Source: Hyphomicrobiales bacterium
Lineage (GTDB): Bacteria; Pseudomonadota; Alphaproteobacteria; Rhizobiales; Xanthobacteraceae
Reading direction: 5' to 3'
Assembly: GCA_009377695.1 (NCBI GenBank)
Contig: WHTP01000004.1
Span: forward strand, 1-64,000
DNA length: 64,000 nucleotides
Each line of letters starts with the position of its first letter. Position 1 is the first letter of the stretch. A program made the position numbers and the translations under genes. The notes under the pieces were generated by a model. That model was not told the DNA's origin. It saw only the letters and a list, made by a program, of their open reading frames with translations, and did no database searches. Shown in pieces: positions 51,325 to 60,867 of this stretch.

Positions 51325-52848
51325 CTATGGCGCTGATTCGTTCGCCATCTGCTTTTCGCGGCGCCGCTGCACCGATGATGGAATCCGCATGGCCTCGCGA
51401 TATTTTGCGACTGTTCGTCGCGCGATATCGACGCCTGCCGACTTCAACTTCTCGACGATGGTATCATCAGAGAGGACATCCTGACCGGTCTCGGCATCGA
51501 TAAGCTGCTTGATGCGATGACGAACTGCTTCGGCTGAGTGCGCGTCGCCGCCGCTAGTCGACGCAATCGCCGACGTAAAGAAATATTTTAGTTCGAATAT
51601 GCCCCGATTGGTCGCCATGTATTTGTTGGCGGTCACGCGCGACACGGTCGACTCGTGCATGCCGATCGCGTCGGCCACGGTCTTGAGATTGAGCGGCCGC
51701 AAATGCTGCACGCCGTGGACAAAGAATCCGTCCTGCTGCCGAACGATCTCCTCCGATACTTTGAGGATGGTCTTGGCACGCTGATCGAGCGCACGGATCA
51801 GCCATGTCGCAGTCTGCAGACAGTCGGCGAGATAGGATTTTTCCTTGTCGTTCTTCACCGACTTCGTGACCTGCGTGTAGTAGGTCTGATTGACGAGCAC
51901 TTTCGGCAGCGTGTCGGAATTAAGCTCGACCATGAACGAACCGTCGGGCAACGGCCGCACGAACACGTCCGGCACGATCGGTTGCACCAGCGTGGAACCG
52001 AAGGCGAGGCCCGGCTTTGGGTTGAGCTGGCGGATTTCCGCGATCATGTCGGCGAGATCTTCATCATTGACGCCGCAAATCTTACGCAACGCGCCGAGCT
52101 CGCGCTTCGCGAGCAGATCGATATGATCGATCAATGCGCGCATGGCGGGATCGAAACGGTCGCGCTCCTTGAGCTGCAGCGCCAAACATTCCGTGAGGTT
52201 GCGCGCACAGACGCCGGCCGGATCGAACGTCTGCAGGATGGCCAGCACGGCTTCGACCTGCGCGACTGACGTGCCAAGCTTGCCGGCAACCGCTGCCGTG
52301 TCGCCGGTCAGGTAGCCGGCCTCGTCGACGAAATCGATTAGATACTGCCCGATCATGCGGCGGGCAGGGTCGATCACGGCGAGCGCAAGCTGCTCGGAGA
52401 GATGGTCGGAGAGCGTCCGCTCGGCGGACACGAAGGCTTCGAGATTGTAGTCACCGTCATCACTGCGGGCGGCGGGCGTGCTTCCCCATTCCGAATAGCC
52501 GAGCGGGGCCTCGGTCTGCGCATGCTGGCTGCCGGGGCCGTCGTCATCGCCGCCTTGCTCGGCGGCGGCCTCGCGGTCGGTCACGGGCGTATTGTCAACG
52601 GCATCGACCGGACGTTCCGGCCACTCGTCCGCCGGCTGTGGCGCGGCGGCGCCCTCGGCGGAGCGGCGCTCCGATTCGGCTTCGGATTCGGCCGTGCGCT
52701 CGAGCAGCGGATTGCGCTCGAGCTCGTTATCGACATAGGCGGACAGGTCGAGGTTCGACAGCTGCAGCAGCTTGATGGCTTGCATCAGCTGCGGCGTCAT
52801 CACGAGCGCCTGGCTCTGGCGGATTTCGAGTTTTTGACTAAGCGCCAT
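51325..52848 (-). CDS. rpoN: RNA polymerase sigma-54 factor
   Basis: 507 aa. Region I LEIRQSQALVMTPQLMQAIK and LLQLSNLDLSAYVDNELERN; acidic/variable region II; core-binding region with VCARNLTECLALQLKERDRF; RpoN box ARRTVAKYREAMRIPSSVQR near the C-terminus and ESTVSRVTANKYMATNRGIF. It serves nitrogen and other enhancer-driven promoters. ATG 52848. Confidence 0.97.
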   Translation of the reverse strand: MALSQKLEIRQSQALVMTPQLMQAIKLLQLSNLDLSAYVDNELERNPLLERTAESEAESERRSAEGAAAPQPADEWPERPVDAVDNTPVTDREAAAEQGGDDDGPGSQHAQTEAPLGYSEWGSTPAARSDDGDYNLEAFVSAERTLSDHLSEQLALAVIDPARRMIGQYLIDFVDEAGYLTGDTAAVAGKLGTSVAQVEAVLAILQTFDPAGVCARNLTECLALQLKERDRFDPAMRALIDHIDLLAKRELGALRKICGVNDEDLADMIAEIRQLNPKPGLAFGSTLVQPIVPDVFVRPLPDGSFMVELNSDTLPKVLVNQTYYTQVTKSVKNDKEKSYLADCLQTATWLIRALDQRAKTILKVSEEIVRQQDGFFVHGVQHLRPLNLKTVADAIGMHESTVSRVTANKYMATNRGIFELKYFFTSAIASTSGGDAHSAEAVRHRIKQLIDAETGQDVLSDDTIVEKLKSAGVDIARRTVAKYREAMRIPSSVQRRREKQMANESAP

Positions 52849-52943
52849 GGTCCCCGGCAGAAACTTGGTCCGGTTCTTGCTTATCCGGTTGAGGTGCCGC
52901 TGTATACCAGTTCTTGGCGTCGGTATTAATAGACCTTAGGGGG

Positions 52944-54059
52944 TTAGAGCCGGAATTCCTCGCCCAGATAGAGGCGGCGCACCTCGGGGTCGTTAACGAT
53001 GTCCTCGGTTCGGCCCTCCATCAGCACTTGGCCGGAATAGATGATGTAGGCGCGGTCGGTAAGGCCAAGCGTCTCGCGGACGTTGTGGTCGGTAATGAGG
53101 ACGCCGATCCCACGGCTGGTGAGATGGCGCACCAGGGCCTGGATGTCGCCGACCGCAATGGGATCGATGCCCGCAAACGGCTCGTCCAGCAGCATGTAGT
53201 TCGGCCGCGAGGCCAGCGCGCGCGCGATTTCGACCCGGCGGCGCTCACCGCCTGACAGCGCGATCGACGGCGACTTGCGTAGCCTCGCGATGTCGAACTC
53301 TTCGAGCAGGTCGTTGAGGTCCGTCTCGCGCCGGCGACGGTTTGGCTCGACAACCTCCAACACCGAGCGGATGTTGTCCTCGACCGTGAGCCCGCGGAAG
53401 ATCGACGCTTCCTGCGGCAGGTATCCGATCCCCAGACGTGCGCGCTGATACATCGGCAGTGCCGAGATATTGAAGCCATCGAGGTCGACGCGGCCACGGT
53501 CGGCCTTGATCAGGCCGGTGATCATGTAGAACACCGTGGTCTTGCCGGCACCGTTCGGACCGAGCAGCCCGACCGCCTCGCCCCGCCGCACATACAGGCT
53601 GACGCCCTTGACCACCTGGCGTTTGCCGAAGCTCTTCTCGATCCCCTGCACGGCAAGAAACGCGTCCCGCGCGGACGGTTGCGACAATTCCGGCCGCTGG
53701 CCGTGCTGCAGCCGGCGATCCCGTTGTTGGTGCTCGCGTTGTTTGAGGTCGCGCTGTGGGTGGTCGCGTTGCCGGTATTCGGGCTGCTGATACTCGGGTT
53801 GCTGATACTCGGGTTGCGGCAAATCGCGCGGCTGGTCGGGTTGCGGCCGATGTCGTGTCGCGCTGGGCAATGGCCGCGGCGCGTCATCGCGGCGCGACTT
53901 CTGCGGCTTCTGTGGTTTTGGCGATTTCTGCGGCAAGTTCAACGTCACCTTGTCCAGGGCCGTCATGGGTCCACCAAGCGACGGCAGGTCGATGCGCCAG
54001 AAGCCGGACGCCGAGTTCTGCTTGCGTCGAGGGTTGCGGCCGAAGAGGGAGTCGAACAC
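52944..54059 (-). CDS. lptB: LPS export ABC transporter ATP-binding protein, extended N-terminus
   Basis: ATPase of the LptBFG exporter. The ABC core (about 135-371) has Walker A LLGPNGAGKTTVFYMITG, Q-loop YLPQEASIFRGLTV, signature SIALSGGERRRVEIARAL, Walker B YMLLDEPFAGIDPIA and the H-loop VLITDHNVRE. Before it lie about 130 extra residues rich in Pro, Gln, Arg and Tyr with short repeats (PEYQQPEYQQPEYRQRD). GTG 54059 (VFDSLFGRN) is chosen: GAGG lies five bases upstream. ATG 53966 is the alternative. lptA precedes it and rpoN follows, as in most proteobacteria. Confidence 0.93.
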   Translation of the reverse strand: MFDSLFGRNPRRKQNSASGFWRIDLPSLGGPMTALDKVTLNLPQKSPKPQKPQKSRRDDAPRPLPSATRHRPQPDQPRDLPQPEYQQPEYQQPEYRQRDHPQRDLKQREHQQRDRRLQHGQRPELSQPSARDAFLAVQGIEKSFGKRQVVKGVSLYVRRGEAVGLLGPNGAGKTTVFYMITGLIKADRGRVDLDGFNISALPMYQRARLGIGYLPQEASIFRGLTVEDNIRSVLEVVEPNRRRRETDLNDLLEEFDIARLRKSPSIALSGGERRRVEIARALASRPNYMLLDEPFAGIDPIAVGDIQALVRHLTSRGIGVLITDHNVRETLGLTDRAYIIYSGQVLMEGRTEDIVNDPEVRRLYLGEEFRL

Positions 54060-54152
54060 GTCTGCCTCGGCTAACGGGCTCGACGCCGCCATGCACGGCT
54101 GGCCCGGCTTGCTGGCGCCGATAGCGTTATCACATTGGTCGTCGTCACGCGG

Positions 54153-54755
54153 TCAGTGCTGCTTTCCCGGCTTAGGCGCCGACTTCGAATCGAAAATCCC
54201 CTCGACCCGACCCCCGCTGGAATCAACCTGCACGACGTTGGTGGTCAAATTGACGACCATGCGCTGACCGCGCAGAACGTTGTCGCCCTTGGTCACGACG
54301 ACGTTGCCGATCATCGTGACGGTGTTCGTGCGCATATCGAAGTCGGCACGGTCGCCGACGATGCGCTGTTCGTGTTGCGTGACGACAACCGAGCCCTTCG
54401 CCTCCATGCGCCGGATCTGCTGGTTGCTGCTCTTGCCGCTGTCCGCCGTCTTCTTCGAACCGGATGCCATGTCCTGGTCGTAGAAAACGACGAGCTCCTT
54501 GCAGCGCAAGTTGGTTTCGCCCTGGATCACGTGGACGTCCCCGCTGAAGGTCGCCATCTTGGATTTGTCGCGCACCTCGAGCTTTGCGGCCGTGATCTTC
54601 ACCGGCTCGTCGCGCTTTTGCGGCGCTGCCTTGAACAGCGTCGGCGCTTTCCTTTCGGATTGTGCCGGACCGTGCGTGACGACGAGCATTAGCGCAGCCG
54701 CGACCGTCGCCACCGTGAGCGCAATCCGGCCGCGCTTCGTCGCACCGTGCGTCAT
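54153..54755 (-). CDS. lptA: LPS transport periplasmic protein LptA
   Basis: 200 aa OstA-like beta-jellyroll that bridges inner and outer membranes in LPS export. Signal region LTVATVAAALMLVVTHGPAQ, then VKITAAKLEVRDKSKMATFS, GDVHVIQGETNLRCKELVVF, RMEAKGSVVVTQHEQRIVGD and a Lys-rich end. ATG 54755 overlaps the lptC stop (ATGA). Confidence 0.92.
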   Translation of the reverse strand: MTHGATKRGRIALTVATVAAALMLVVTHGPAQSERKAPTLFKAAPQKRDEPVKITAAKLEVRDKSKMATFSGDVHVIQGETNLRCKELVVFYDQDMASGSKKTADSGKSSNQQIRRMEAKGSVVVTQHEQRIVGDRADFDMRTNTVTMIGNVVVTKGDNVLRGQRMVVNLTTNVVQVDSSGGRVEGIFDSKSAPKPGKQH

Positions 54756-55447
54756 TGAACGGCTCCTGTGATGGAAGGAGCAACGTCGCCATCGAGAATG
54801 AGTGTCACGTTGCGCTCGAACCGGATCACCGCTCCCGATTCGGCGACTTCAATCCGGTCGGCCGTGAGCGTTCCTTGCAGCATCTTGACTTCGACCGGCT
54901 GCTCGGACACGACGCTGCCGGCTTTCACGTGCACCAGGGCGTCGTGCAGCAGCACCTCGTAGTCGGCCGAGCTGACGACCACGTTGTGTTGCAGCCGGAT
55001 CGTGTCCGCCTTGGCGTCATACAATCCCTCACGCGCCGTCACTTCCACCTTGCGGCCATCCTGCATCACGATCGACGTGCGGATGTCTTCCATTTCAAGC
55101 ACGTCGGGATTGGCTAGGTCCCTGGCGGCGGTCCTTGCGGTCAGCGTGTAGGGCCGCTCATCCTTGGTGTAGCCGGTAAGCCGCGGCTGCCGCATGATCA
55201 CTTTGCTGCCGGAGATCACCATTCCATCGGTCGAGATCGGCACCCTCGCGAGCACGCGCATCGGGTCGATCCATTGGTAAGCGGCGAGCGCGGTCACGGC
55301 GAGGACAATCGAAAGCGGAATCCCCACGCGCAGGATTCGCACGAGCCGGCTGTGGCGCACGGCGGCGCGAAACGCGCACCGGTTGTCGCGTGGGGGTATC
55401 ATGAAGCCGCCCGCGCGGGCGCCTTCGGTCTGCGAGGCAATGGTCAA
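54752..55447 (-). CDS. lptC: LPS export protein LptC
   Basis: About 231 aa inner-membrane protein handing LPS to LptA. Cytoplasmic basic start, one hydrophobic helix (ILRVGIPLSIVLAVTALAAY), then the beta-jellyroll (MVISGSKVIMRQPRLTGYTK, GRKVEVTAREGLYDAKADTI, VKMLQGTLTADRIEVAESGA). TTG 55447 has AGGGG upstream; internal ATG 55405 (MIPPRDNR) is an alternative. Confidence 0.88.
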   Translation of the reverse strand: MTIASQTEGARAGGFMIPPRDNRCAFRAAVRHSRLVRILRVGIPLSIVLAVTALAAYQWIDPMRVLARVPISTDGMVISGSKVIMRQPRLTGYTKDERPYTLTARTAARDLANPDVLEMEDIRTSIVMQDGRKVEVTAREGLYDAKADTIRLQHNVVVSSADYEVLLHDALVHVKAGSVVSEQPVEVKMLQGTLTADRIEVAESGAVIRFERNVTLILDGDVAPSITGAVQ

Positions 55448-55559
55448 ACGGTTTACCCCTGGCCGGGCGCTCGTTTTTAGAATCAGGCGGCGACGGCCAT
55501 AGTCGTTTTAGCGTGATTTTGGGGACAGTTGCCCAGAAATGTGGCCCGGCCGCGGCACC

Positions 55560-55637
55560 CTAGTGTGGCGGTTCAGAAGTCCGCATCGTTCTCGCGGCAA
55601 GTCCGAAATGCGGACTTCTCAACTAAAGCCACACTAG
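55560..55637 (+). repeat. CTAG palindrome, family A (A-13-B unit)
   Basis: CTAG to CTAG with GGTTCAGAAGTCCGCAT stem; a few arm mismatches (CTCAACTAAAGCC). Linker ATTCAAAGAGTTG at 55638-55650. Confidence 0.88.
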
Positions 55638-55650
55638 ATTCAAAGAGTTG

Positions 55651-55726
55651 CTAGTGCCCTTCGATTCCGGCGTTCGTATTGGAGATCGCTGCAAATTCGG
55701 TACGGACTTCGGAATCGGGACACTAG
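55651..55726 (+). repeat. CTAG palindrome, family B (A-13-B unit)
   Basis: CTAGTGCCCTTCGATTCCGG on the left and ACTTCGGAATCGGGACACTA plus G on the right. Eight bases before the nrnC stop codon, so it may form the 3' end of its transcript. Confidence 0.86.
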
Positions 55727-55733
55727 CCACCCT

Positions 55734-56351
55734 TTAGCTATGGGAAAAAATGTCCTCGGCCCCCCAGCCCGCGAGATCGAGCCGGACCCGGTCGGGCAGG
55801 AAACGGAAGCAGGCGGCTGCCAAGTCGGTGCGCCCCTCGCGGGCGAGCATGGCGTCGAGCTTCTCCTTCAGCGCATGCAGGTGCAGCACATCCGAGGCGG
55901 CGTACGATACCTGGGCTTCGGTCAGCTCGGAGGATCCCCAGTCGGAGAGCTGCTGCTGTTTCGACACCTCGATCCCAAGCAGCTCGCGCGTCAGGTCCTT
56001 GAGGCCGTGCTTGTCGGTGTAGGTGCGGGCGAGCCGCGAGGCGATCTTGGTGCAATAGACCGGTCGGCCCATCACGCCGAGCGTGTGGTAGAGCGTCGCC
56101 AGATCAAACCGGCCGAAATGAAAGAGCTTGAGGACACCGGGGTCGGCGAGCAGCACCTTGATATTCGTCGCGCCCGCGGCGCCCGGCGCGATCTGCACGA
56201 CGTCGGCGGTCCCGTCGCCAGGCGAAAGCTGGACGACACACAGCCGGTCGCGCTGCACCTCGAGGCCCATGGTCTCGGTGTCGATCGCGACCGAACCGCC
56301 CTGGTAACGGGCGAGATCCGGCAGATCGCCGCGGTGCAGGCGGATGGTCAT
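55734..56351 (-). CDS. nrnC: NanoRNase C (RNase D-type 3'-5' exonuclease)
   Basis: 205 aa DEDDy nuclease: SVAIDTETMGLEVQRDRLCV with catalytic Asp/Glu, LFHFGRFDLATLYHTLG, YTDKHGLKDLTRELLGIE and YAASDVLHLHALKEKL with catalytic Tyr/Asp. It lacks the HRDC domains of RNase D and has the length and SKQQQLSDW loop of alphaproteobacterial NrnC, which degrades dinucleotides and replaces Orn. ATG 56351. Stands before the lpt block. Confidence 0.93.
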   Translation of the reverse strand: MTIRLHRGDLPDLARYQGGSVAIDTETMGLEVQRDRLCVVQLSPGDGTADVVQIAPGAAGATNIKVLLADPGVLKLFHFGRFDLATLYHTLGVMGRPVYCTKIASRLARTYTDKHGLKDLTRELLGIEVSKQQQLSDWGSSELTEAQVSYAASDVLHLHALKEKLDAMLAREGRTDLAAACFRFLPDRVRLDLAGWGAEDIFSHS

Positions 56352-56733
56352 TGCGGCTCCCGATATCGTGGTCGCTGTCTACTAGCGGCTAAGTGATGCA
56401 GCAATTGCCGGATCATGGCGGCCCCGCACCCCGGACTGTCGTCACAATCAACTGATGCTCGATAGCACCCTCGCATGGACCAATTGACCGATCGTCAACG
56501 GGTCGTCCCCGGCGCGAATCGCCCGCGGGACGTTAACCGCGGGCCATTTGGCCATTGCGTTAACAGCCGCGGGCATCGCCTCTCGCCCGGCGGCAAGCGG
56601 TTGAGAGGCATATCGGCACGTCCTGAGCGCCCCACGGTCGGGACCCACCGGGCGTTTCGTCGACGGTGTCATGGGATGGATTCCACTGGGCAGTACGGTA
56701 AAATACGGATTCGGGTCCGGAAGCCAGACGACG
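56352..56733. other. Intergenic region, no gene seen
   Basis: 382 bases with short stems (CCGCGGGACGTTAACCGCGG; GTTAAC facing repeats at 56535-56564). Nothing here resembles a protein family or a structured RNA class I know. The promoter for the DUF982-like gene is expected near 56700. Confidence 0.4.
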
Positions 56734-57012
56734 ATGACAACGACCCTCAACATCGTGATCAGCACCGTCGAACTCAGCCGCGTTCTGAGCGCGAAGGATC
56801 TGCAAGCCAAACCTCATACGCTTCGAACCGTCGGCGAGGCTGCGCGATTCATGCATGCCAATTTCTCCTGGCGCCGAAAAGAGGATGTGGCCTGGCGCCA
56901 CGCAGCGATGTGTCTGCAGGAAGCCGCGATCAGCGGCGACGAAGAACACGCTATGACCGCAACCATCGCGCTTGAAGTTCTGCTCAATGAGGATGGCTTG
57001 TTGATCGAATAG
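56734..57012 (+). CDS. DUF982-like small protein
   Basis: 92 aa. HTLRTVGEAARFMHANFSWR and WRHAAMCLQEAAISGDEEHA with IALEVLLNEDGLLIE follow the DUF982 pattern (eA-x-x-L ... W ... A-x-x-C-x-x-A ... AR-aF-x-A). ATG 56734 has no strong ribosome site. DUF982 proteins are small, rhizobial and uncharacterised. Tail-to-tail with the methyltransferase 13 bases away. Confidence 0.65.
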   Translation: MTTTLNIVISTVELSRVLSAKDLQAKPHTLRTVGEAARFMHANFSWRRKEDVAWRHAAMCLQEAAISGDEEHAMTATIALEVLLNEDGLLIE

Positions 57013-57025
57013 ATCAGCAGCACCG

Positions 57026-57832
57026 TCAGTCCGGACGGATGCCCCGAACTGCCCACGCCCGCGCGATCATTCGGATGCTGCCGTCATCTTCGATCGGCAG
57101 CGTCAAACGAAGCTGGCCGCGCAGCGCCGCCCGCCGCTCCTCCGTGAGCGCACTGCAATACGTCGGAGCCGGACCTTGCCCGCCCAGGAACGGCAACCAG
57201 TAATCGTCGAAGTCCTTGAAGACGGTTGGCACATCAATGCTGCGACATTCGGTGCGATCGAACCCGCCATCGGCAAAGAGCTTCAGCAGCGACTCCGGAT
57301 TGCAGATCGGAAACCGCCGTGCCTCATCAAGCGCGCGCGCAGCTGGATCAAGAGCCACCGCAGCGTTCCAGAAACAGCGCATCAACTGCATCCCGCCGGC
57401 GTAATCCCAGACATAGGCTGCTGCGATGCCGCCAGGACGCAGAATGCGACGCATTTCGGCGACCGCTTTCTCCGGATGCGGAACGAAGTTGAGCACGAGA
57501 CCCGCCACGATGGCGTCGTATCCGCTATCCGTCAGTGGCAACGCGTCAGCGCTCCCCAGTTGGAAACGGGCGCGCTGATCGTGCGTCTGTGTTCGCGCGT
57601 GCGTGAGAAATCCTTCTGACGGATCGATCCCGATCACGCTGGCGGGTTCGGCATGAGCGAGAATCGTTTGCGTCAGGCTTCCGGTGCCACAACCGAGATC
57701 CACCCATCGGCCCTGGGGAGGCAATGCCAACCAATCAATGAATTCGCGTGCAACCGGCCGGCTCCAGCGACCGACATAGGTCTCGTAAGCTTCCCCAATA
57801 GCCCACACGTCGGCACGATGTGCATTCGACAT
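57026..57832 (-). CDS. Class I SAM-dependent methyltransferase
   Basis: 268 aa, Methyltransf_11/25 type. SAM motif GRWVDLGCGTGSLTQTILAH, SVIGIDPSEGFLTHAR, GSADALPLTDSGYDAIVAGL and MRRILRPGGIAAAYVWDYAG. ATG 57832 with GGAGG nine bases upstream, so the longer open frame (to 57943) is not used. Small-molecule target unknown. Confidence 0.88.
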   Translation of the reverse strand: MSNAHRADVWAIGEAYETYVGRWSRPVAREFIDWLALPPQGRWVDLGCGTGSLTQTILAHAEPASVIGIDPSEGFLTHARTQTHDQRARFQLGSADALPLTDSGYDAIVAGLVLNFVPHPEKAVAEMRRILRPGGIAAAYVWDYAGGMQLMRCFWNAAVALDPAARALDEARRFPICNPESLLKLFADGGFDRTECRSIDVPTVFKDFDDYWLPFLGGQGPAPTYCSALTEERRAALRGQLRLTLPIEDDGSIRMIARAWAVRGIRPD

Positions 57833-57980
57833 GTCGCCTCCTCCGATACCGACGATAGGCTTCCCGTCCGCGCCGGCAAGTCTGTTTTTTCGACGGCCGG
57901 CGCTGTCCGAGCTTTCAATGCGCCTGAAAATCAGCGCAATCATCGCCTATCCGCAGGATGGAACAGGACGCACTTTGGAC

Positions 57981-58223
57981 ATGACCTATACATTCTCCCG
58001 GCTCATCTTTTTGGCGATGCTGACTGGACTTGTCGCAGCCTGCGCAATGTCGGCCGAGCAGCAGGCGCAGCGCGATGACGAACGATGCACTGCCCGCGGC
58101 CACGAGCTTAACTCAAAGGCGCACGGCGATTGTGTCGCTTCCCTGCAAGCCCAGCGTGACGCGCGCCTGGACCGGCGGCACCGCGAGCTGGTCGAACGAC
58201 CCGCTGTCACCTACGGCAGATAG
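57981..58223 (+). CDS. Small lipoprotein with paired cysteines
   Basis: 80 aa. Signal sequence with lipobox LVAAC (Cys21), then a short charged domain with two further cysteines in the pattern DDERCTARG...GDCVASLQAQRDARL, a common layout of small rhizobial lipoproteins. ATG 57981. Function unknown. Confidence 0.7.
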   Translation: MTYTFSRLIFLAMLTGLVAACAMSAEQQAQRDDERCTARGHELNSKAHGDCVASLQAQRDARLDRRHRELVERPAVTYGR

Positions 58224-58274
58224 ATCAGAAGCGCCGATTGAACTGTTAGCTGCGGTCCGCAACTCGGTTCTCAG

Positions 58275-58620
58275 ATGGCCAATGTCAGGCTTGCTAAAGT
58301 TGCCGATCTCACTTCGCTGCTCGAACTCTTTCGAGTCTCAGACGTAAGCGCCAGTGCGGCGCCGAAAAAGAGAGCCGAACAAATTTGGTCGACAACGCTG
58401 TCACGCGAAGGCGTTTCGGTCTTCGTATCCGCCGCCGACGCCCAGATCGTTGCAACGTGCATGCTTATCACCGCGCCAAATCTGCTGCGAGCGGGGCATC
58501 AGCACGGGTTCCTCGAAAATGTCGTCACCCATCCTGAATTTCGGGGCCAAGGTCACGGGCGCGCCGTTGCTTGTCGCCAGACGTTTGGCGCGCGCCAAAC
58601 GACGCACGAGAACCGCTCGC
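58275..58620 (+). pseudogene. Truncated GNAT acetyltransferase next to tRNA-Leu
   Basis: Residues 1-97 look like a GNAT fold: NVRLAKVADLTSLLELFRVS, VFVSAADAQIVATCMLI and the acetyl-CoA loop FLENVVTHPEFRGQGHGRAV. After that the frame changes character and runs into the tRNA on the other strand; the natural continuation (LVARRLARAKRRTRTARG) is in the +1 frame, and both end within 100 bases. The gene is thus missing its last strands and helix, by frameshift plus truncation at the tRNA 3' side. Confidence 0.62.
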
Positions 58621-58637
58621 GGATCAAAAAAGGAATT

Positions 58638-58722
<85 letters not shown>

Positions 58723-58858
58723 ACTGGAGCGGATACCTAAGGATGCGCTTTCCCCTTGTCAAATGGGCGGAACACCTCCCCTATACAGTCCCCGACCGAT
58801 CCTGTATTCGCGGCACAAATCCCCGCGTCATCGAGCCAAATCATCGAGCCAAGCGCGC

Positions 58859-59851
58859 ATGGAAAGCCCCACCGACATCTCCCAGGCCAACGTCGACACG
58901 CTGATCACGGTCTATGGCGGGTCCGGCTTCCTCGGTCGCCATGTGATCCGCGCGCTCTGCAAGCGCGGCTACCGCATCCGCGTCGCGGTGCGGCGGCCCG
59001 AACTCACCGGCCACCTGCAGCCGCTCGGCCGGGTCGGCCAGATTCACGCGGTGCAGGCTAATCTGCGCTACCCCAGCTCGGTCGAGGCGGCGGCGCGCGG
59101 CGCCGACGTCCTCATCAACCTGGTCGGCATCCTGTTCGAGCGCGGCCGGCAGCGGTTCGATGCCGTGCAGGCGTTCGGCGCCGAATCGGTCGCGCTGGCA
59201 GCCTCGGCCTATGGCTCGCACATGGTGCACGTCTCCGCGATCGGCGCCAACGAGAACGCGACCTCGTCGTATGCACGGTCCAAAGGCATCGGCGAGAAGC
59301 TCGTTCTCGCCGCCCGGCCGTCGGCCACGGTGCTGCGGCCGTCGGTGGTGTTCGGGCCGGAGGACGATTTCTTCAACCGCTTTGCCTCGCTCGCCCGCTT
59401 CGCGCCGGCGCTGCCGCTGATCGGCGGCGGCCATACCCATTTCCAACCGGTCTATGCGGGCGATGTTGCGGCCGCCGTGGCCGAAGCGGTCGAGGGGCGC
59501 GCGGCCGCGGGCGGCATCTACGAGCTCGGCGGCCCCGAGGTGCGCACGCTCAAGGAGTTGCTGCAATACGTGCTCACGACCACCGGCCGCAGCCGCCCGC
59601 TGGTGCCGATCCCATTTGCGCTGGCCGAAATGAAGGCTTGGGTCCTGCAATTCCTGCCGAAGCCGCCGCTGACGCCCGACCAGGTCGAGCTGCTGAAGAC
59701 CGACAATGTCGTGAGTGACGCCGCCATCCGCGAGCGGCGCACGCTGGAAGGGCTCGGCATCGCGCCGGTCGCGATGGAAGCGATCGCGCCGACGTATCTC
59801 TGGCGATTCCGCAAGACCGGCCAGTTCAAGGTCAAGGGCGGACTGGCCTAG
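58859..59851 (+). CDS. NDUFA9-like complex I assembly/accessory protein (atypical SDR)
   Basis: 330 aa. Nucleotide motif ITVYGGSGFLGRHVIRALCK, RVAVRRPELTGHLQPLG, VHVSAIGANENATSSYARSK with Tyr-x-x-x-Lys altered to YARSK, VLRPSVVFGPEDDFFNRFAS and a late DQVELLKTDNVVS. Matches the bacterial NDUFA9 family, linked to complex I. ATG 58859. Convergent with uppP. Confidence 0.88.
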   Translation: MESPTDISQANVDTLITVYGGSGFLGRHVIRALCKRGYRIRVAVRRPELTGHLQPLGRVGQIHAVQANLRYPSSVEAAARGADVLINLVGILFERGRQRFDAVQAFGAESVALAASAYGSHMVHVSAIGANENATSSYARSKGIGEKLVLAARPSATVLRPSVVFGPEDDFFNRFASLARFAPALPLIGGGHTHFQPVYAGDVAAAVAEAVEGRAAAGGIYELGGPEVRTLKELLQYVLTTTGRSRPLVPIPFALAEMKAWVLQFLPKPPLTPDQVELLKTDNVVSDAAIRERRTLEGLGIAPVAMEAIAPTYLWRFRKTGQFKVKGGLA

Positions 59852-59855
59852 ATCT

Positions 59856-60662
59856 TCAATATCCGAGCGCCAGCCCGATCAGCCCGAGTGATCCGACCAG
59901 CACGCGCCACCACGCGAACAGCGCGAAGCCATGGCGCGTCACATAGTCGAGTAGCGTCTTCACCACGAAAAACGCGACCACGAAGGACGTGAGGAAGCCG
60001 GCCACGACCAGCGTGATGTTGTCCGCGGTCATCAGCGAGTGGTTCTTGTAGAGATCGTAGGCGAATGCACCGGCCATGGTCGGGATGGCGAGGAAGAACG
60101 AGAACTCCGCCGCGGAGCGCTTGTCGGCGCCGAGCAGCATCCCCGACACGATGGTGGTGCCCGAACGCGATACGCCCGGGATCATCGCGAGACACTGCGC
60201 GAGCCCGATGATCAGATACGTTCCGAGCGGGAATTGCGTCGCGTCGTGATAGCGCGGCTTGAGCTCGAGCGAATCGACCCATAGCAGGATCGCGCCGCCG
60301 ACGATGAGCGTGAAACAGACCACCCAGGCGTTGAACAGCACGTCCTTGATGAAGCCGTGCGCGGCCACACCGACGAGCACGGCCGGCAGGAAGGCGATGA
60401 GTACGCCGATGACGAAGCGGCGCGCGGCAGGATCGGTGAAAAAGCCGAGCGCGATTTTCCAGAGCCGCATGAAGTAGATCGAGAGGATCGCCAGGATCGC
60501 GCCGAGCTGGATCAGGACCACGAAGGTCTTGCCGAACTGGGCGTCGGTGAAGCCGAAGAACCGCTCCAGGAGCAGCAGATGGCCGGTCGACGAGACCGGC
60601 AGGAATTCGGTCAGTCCCTCGACCACGCCGAGGATGATGGCCTTCAGGAAATCAAGCGACAT
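59856..60662 (-). CDS. uppP: Undecaprenyl-diphosphate phosphatase
   Basis: 268 aa BacA-type membrane enzyme regenerating the lipid carrier for peptidoglycan. Seen: [20 protein letters not shown] and [12 protein letters not shown] (catalytic Glu/His region), [19 protein letters not shown] and about eight hydrophobic helices. ATG 60662. Overproduction in other bacteria gives bacitracin resistance. Confidence 0.96.
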   Translation of the reverse strand: MSLDFLKAIILGVVEGLTEFLPVSSTGHLLLLERFFGFTDAQFGKTFVVLIQLGAILAILSIYFMRLWKIALGFFTDPAARRFVIGVLIAFLPAVLVGVAAHGFIKDVLFNAWVVCFTLIVGGAILLWVDSLELKPRYHDATQFPLGTYLIIGLAQCLAMIPGVSRSGTTIVSGMLLGADKRSAAEFSFFLAIPTMAGAFAYDLYKNHSLMTADNITLVVAGFLTSFVVAFFVVKTLLDYVTRHGFALFAWWRVLVGSLGLIGLALGY

Positions 60663-60867
60663 GGGGAGGGCTCCAGCGCAACACAGGCAGGCAAGATGGT
60701 CACCGGTCGGCCCGGTCGCAGATCGGTGGAATCCTCCCGAACGCTTTTTCCCGCAACATCAATCCGATGGCAACGAAAAAGCCCGAAAATTGCCCCGGAC
60801 GCCTCGCACGGGACGAGGGTCTATCATGCCGATGGCACCAGCCGCCTTAATTCGCTAACACAACTCC

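Noticed and set aside
55448-55559. Promoter or gene between lptC and the A-13-B unit
   Set aside because: Short interval with no consensus promoter or open frame that I could defend.
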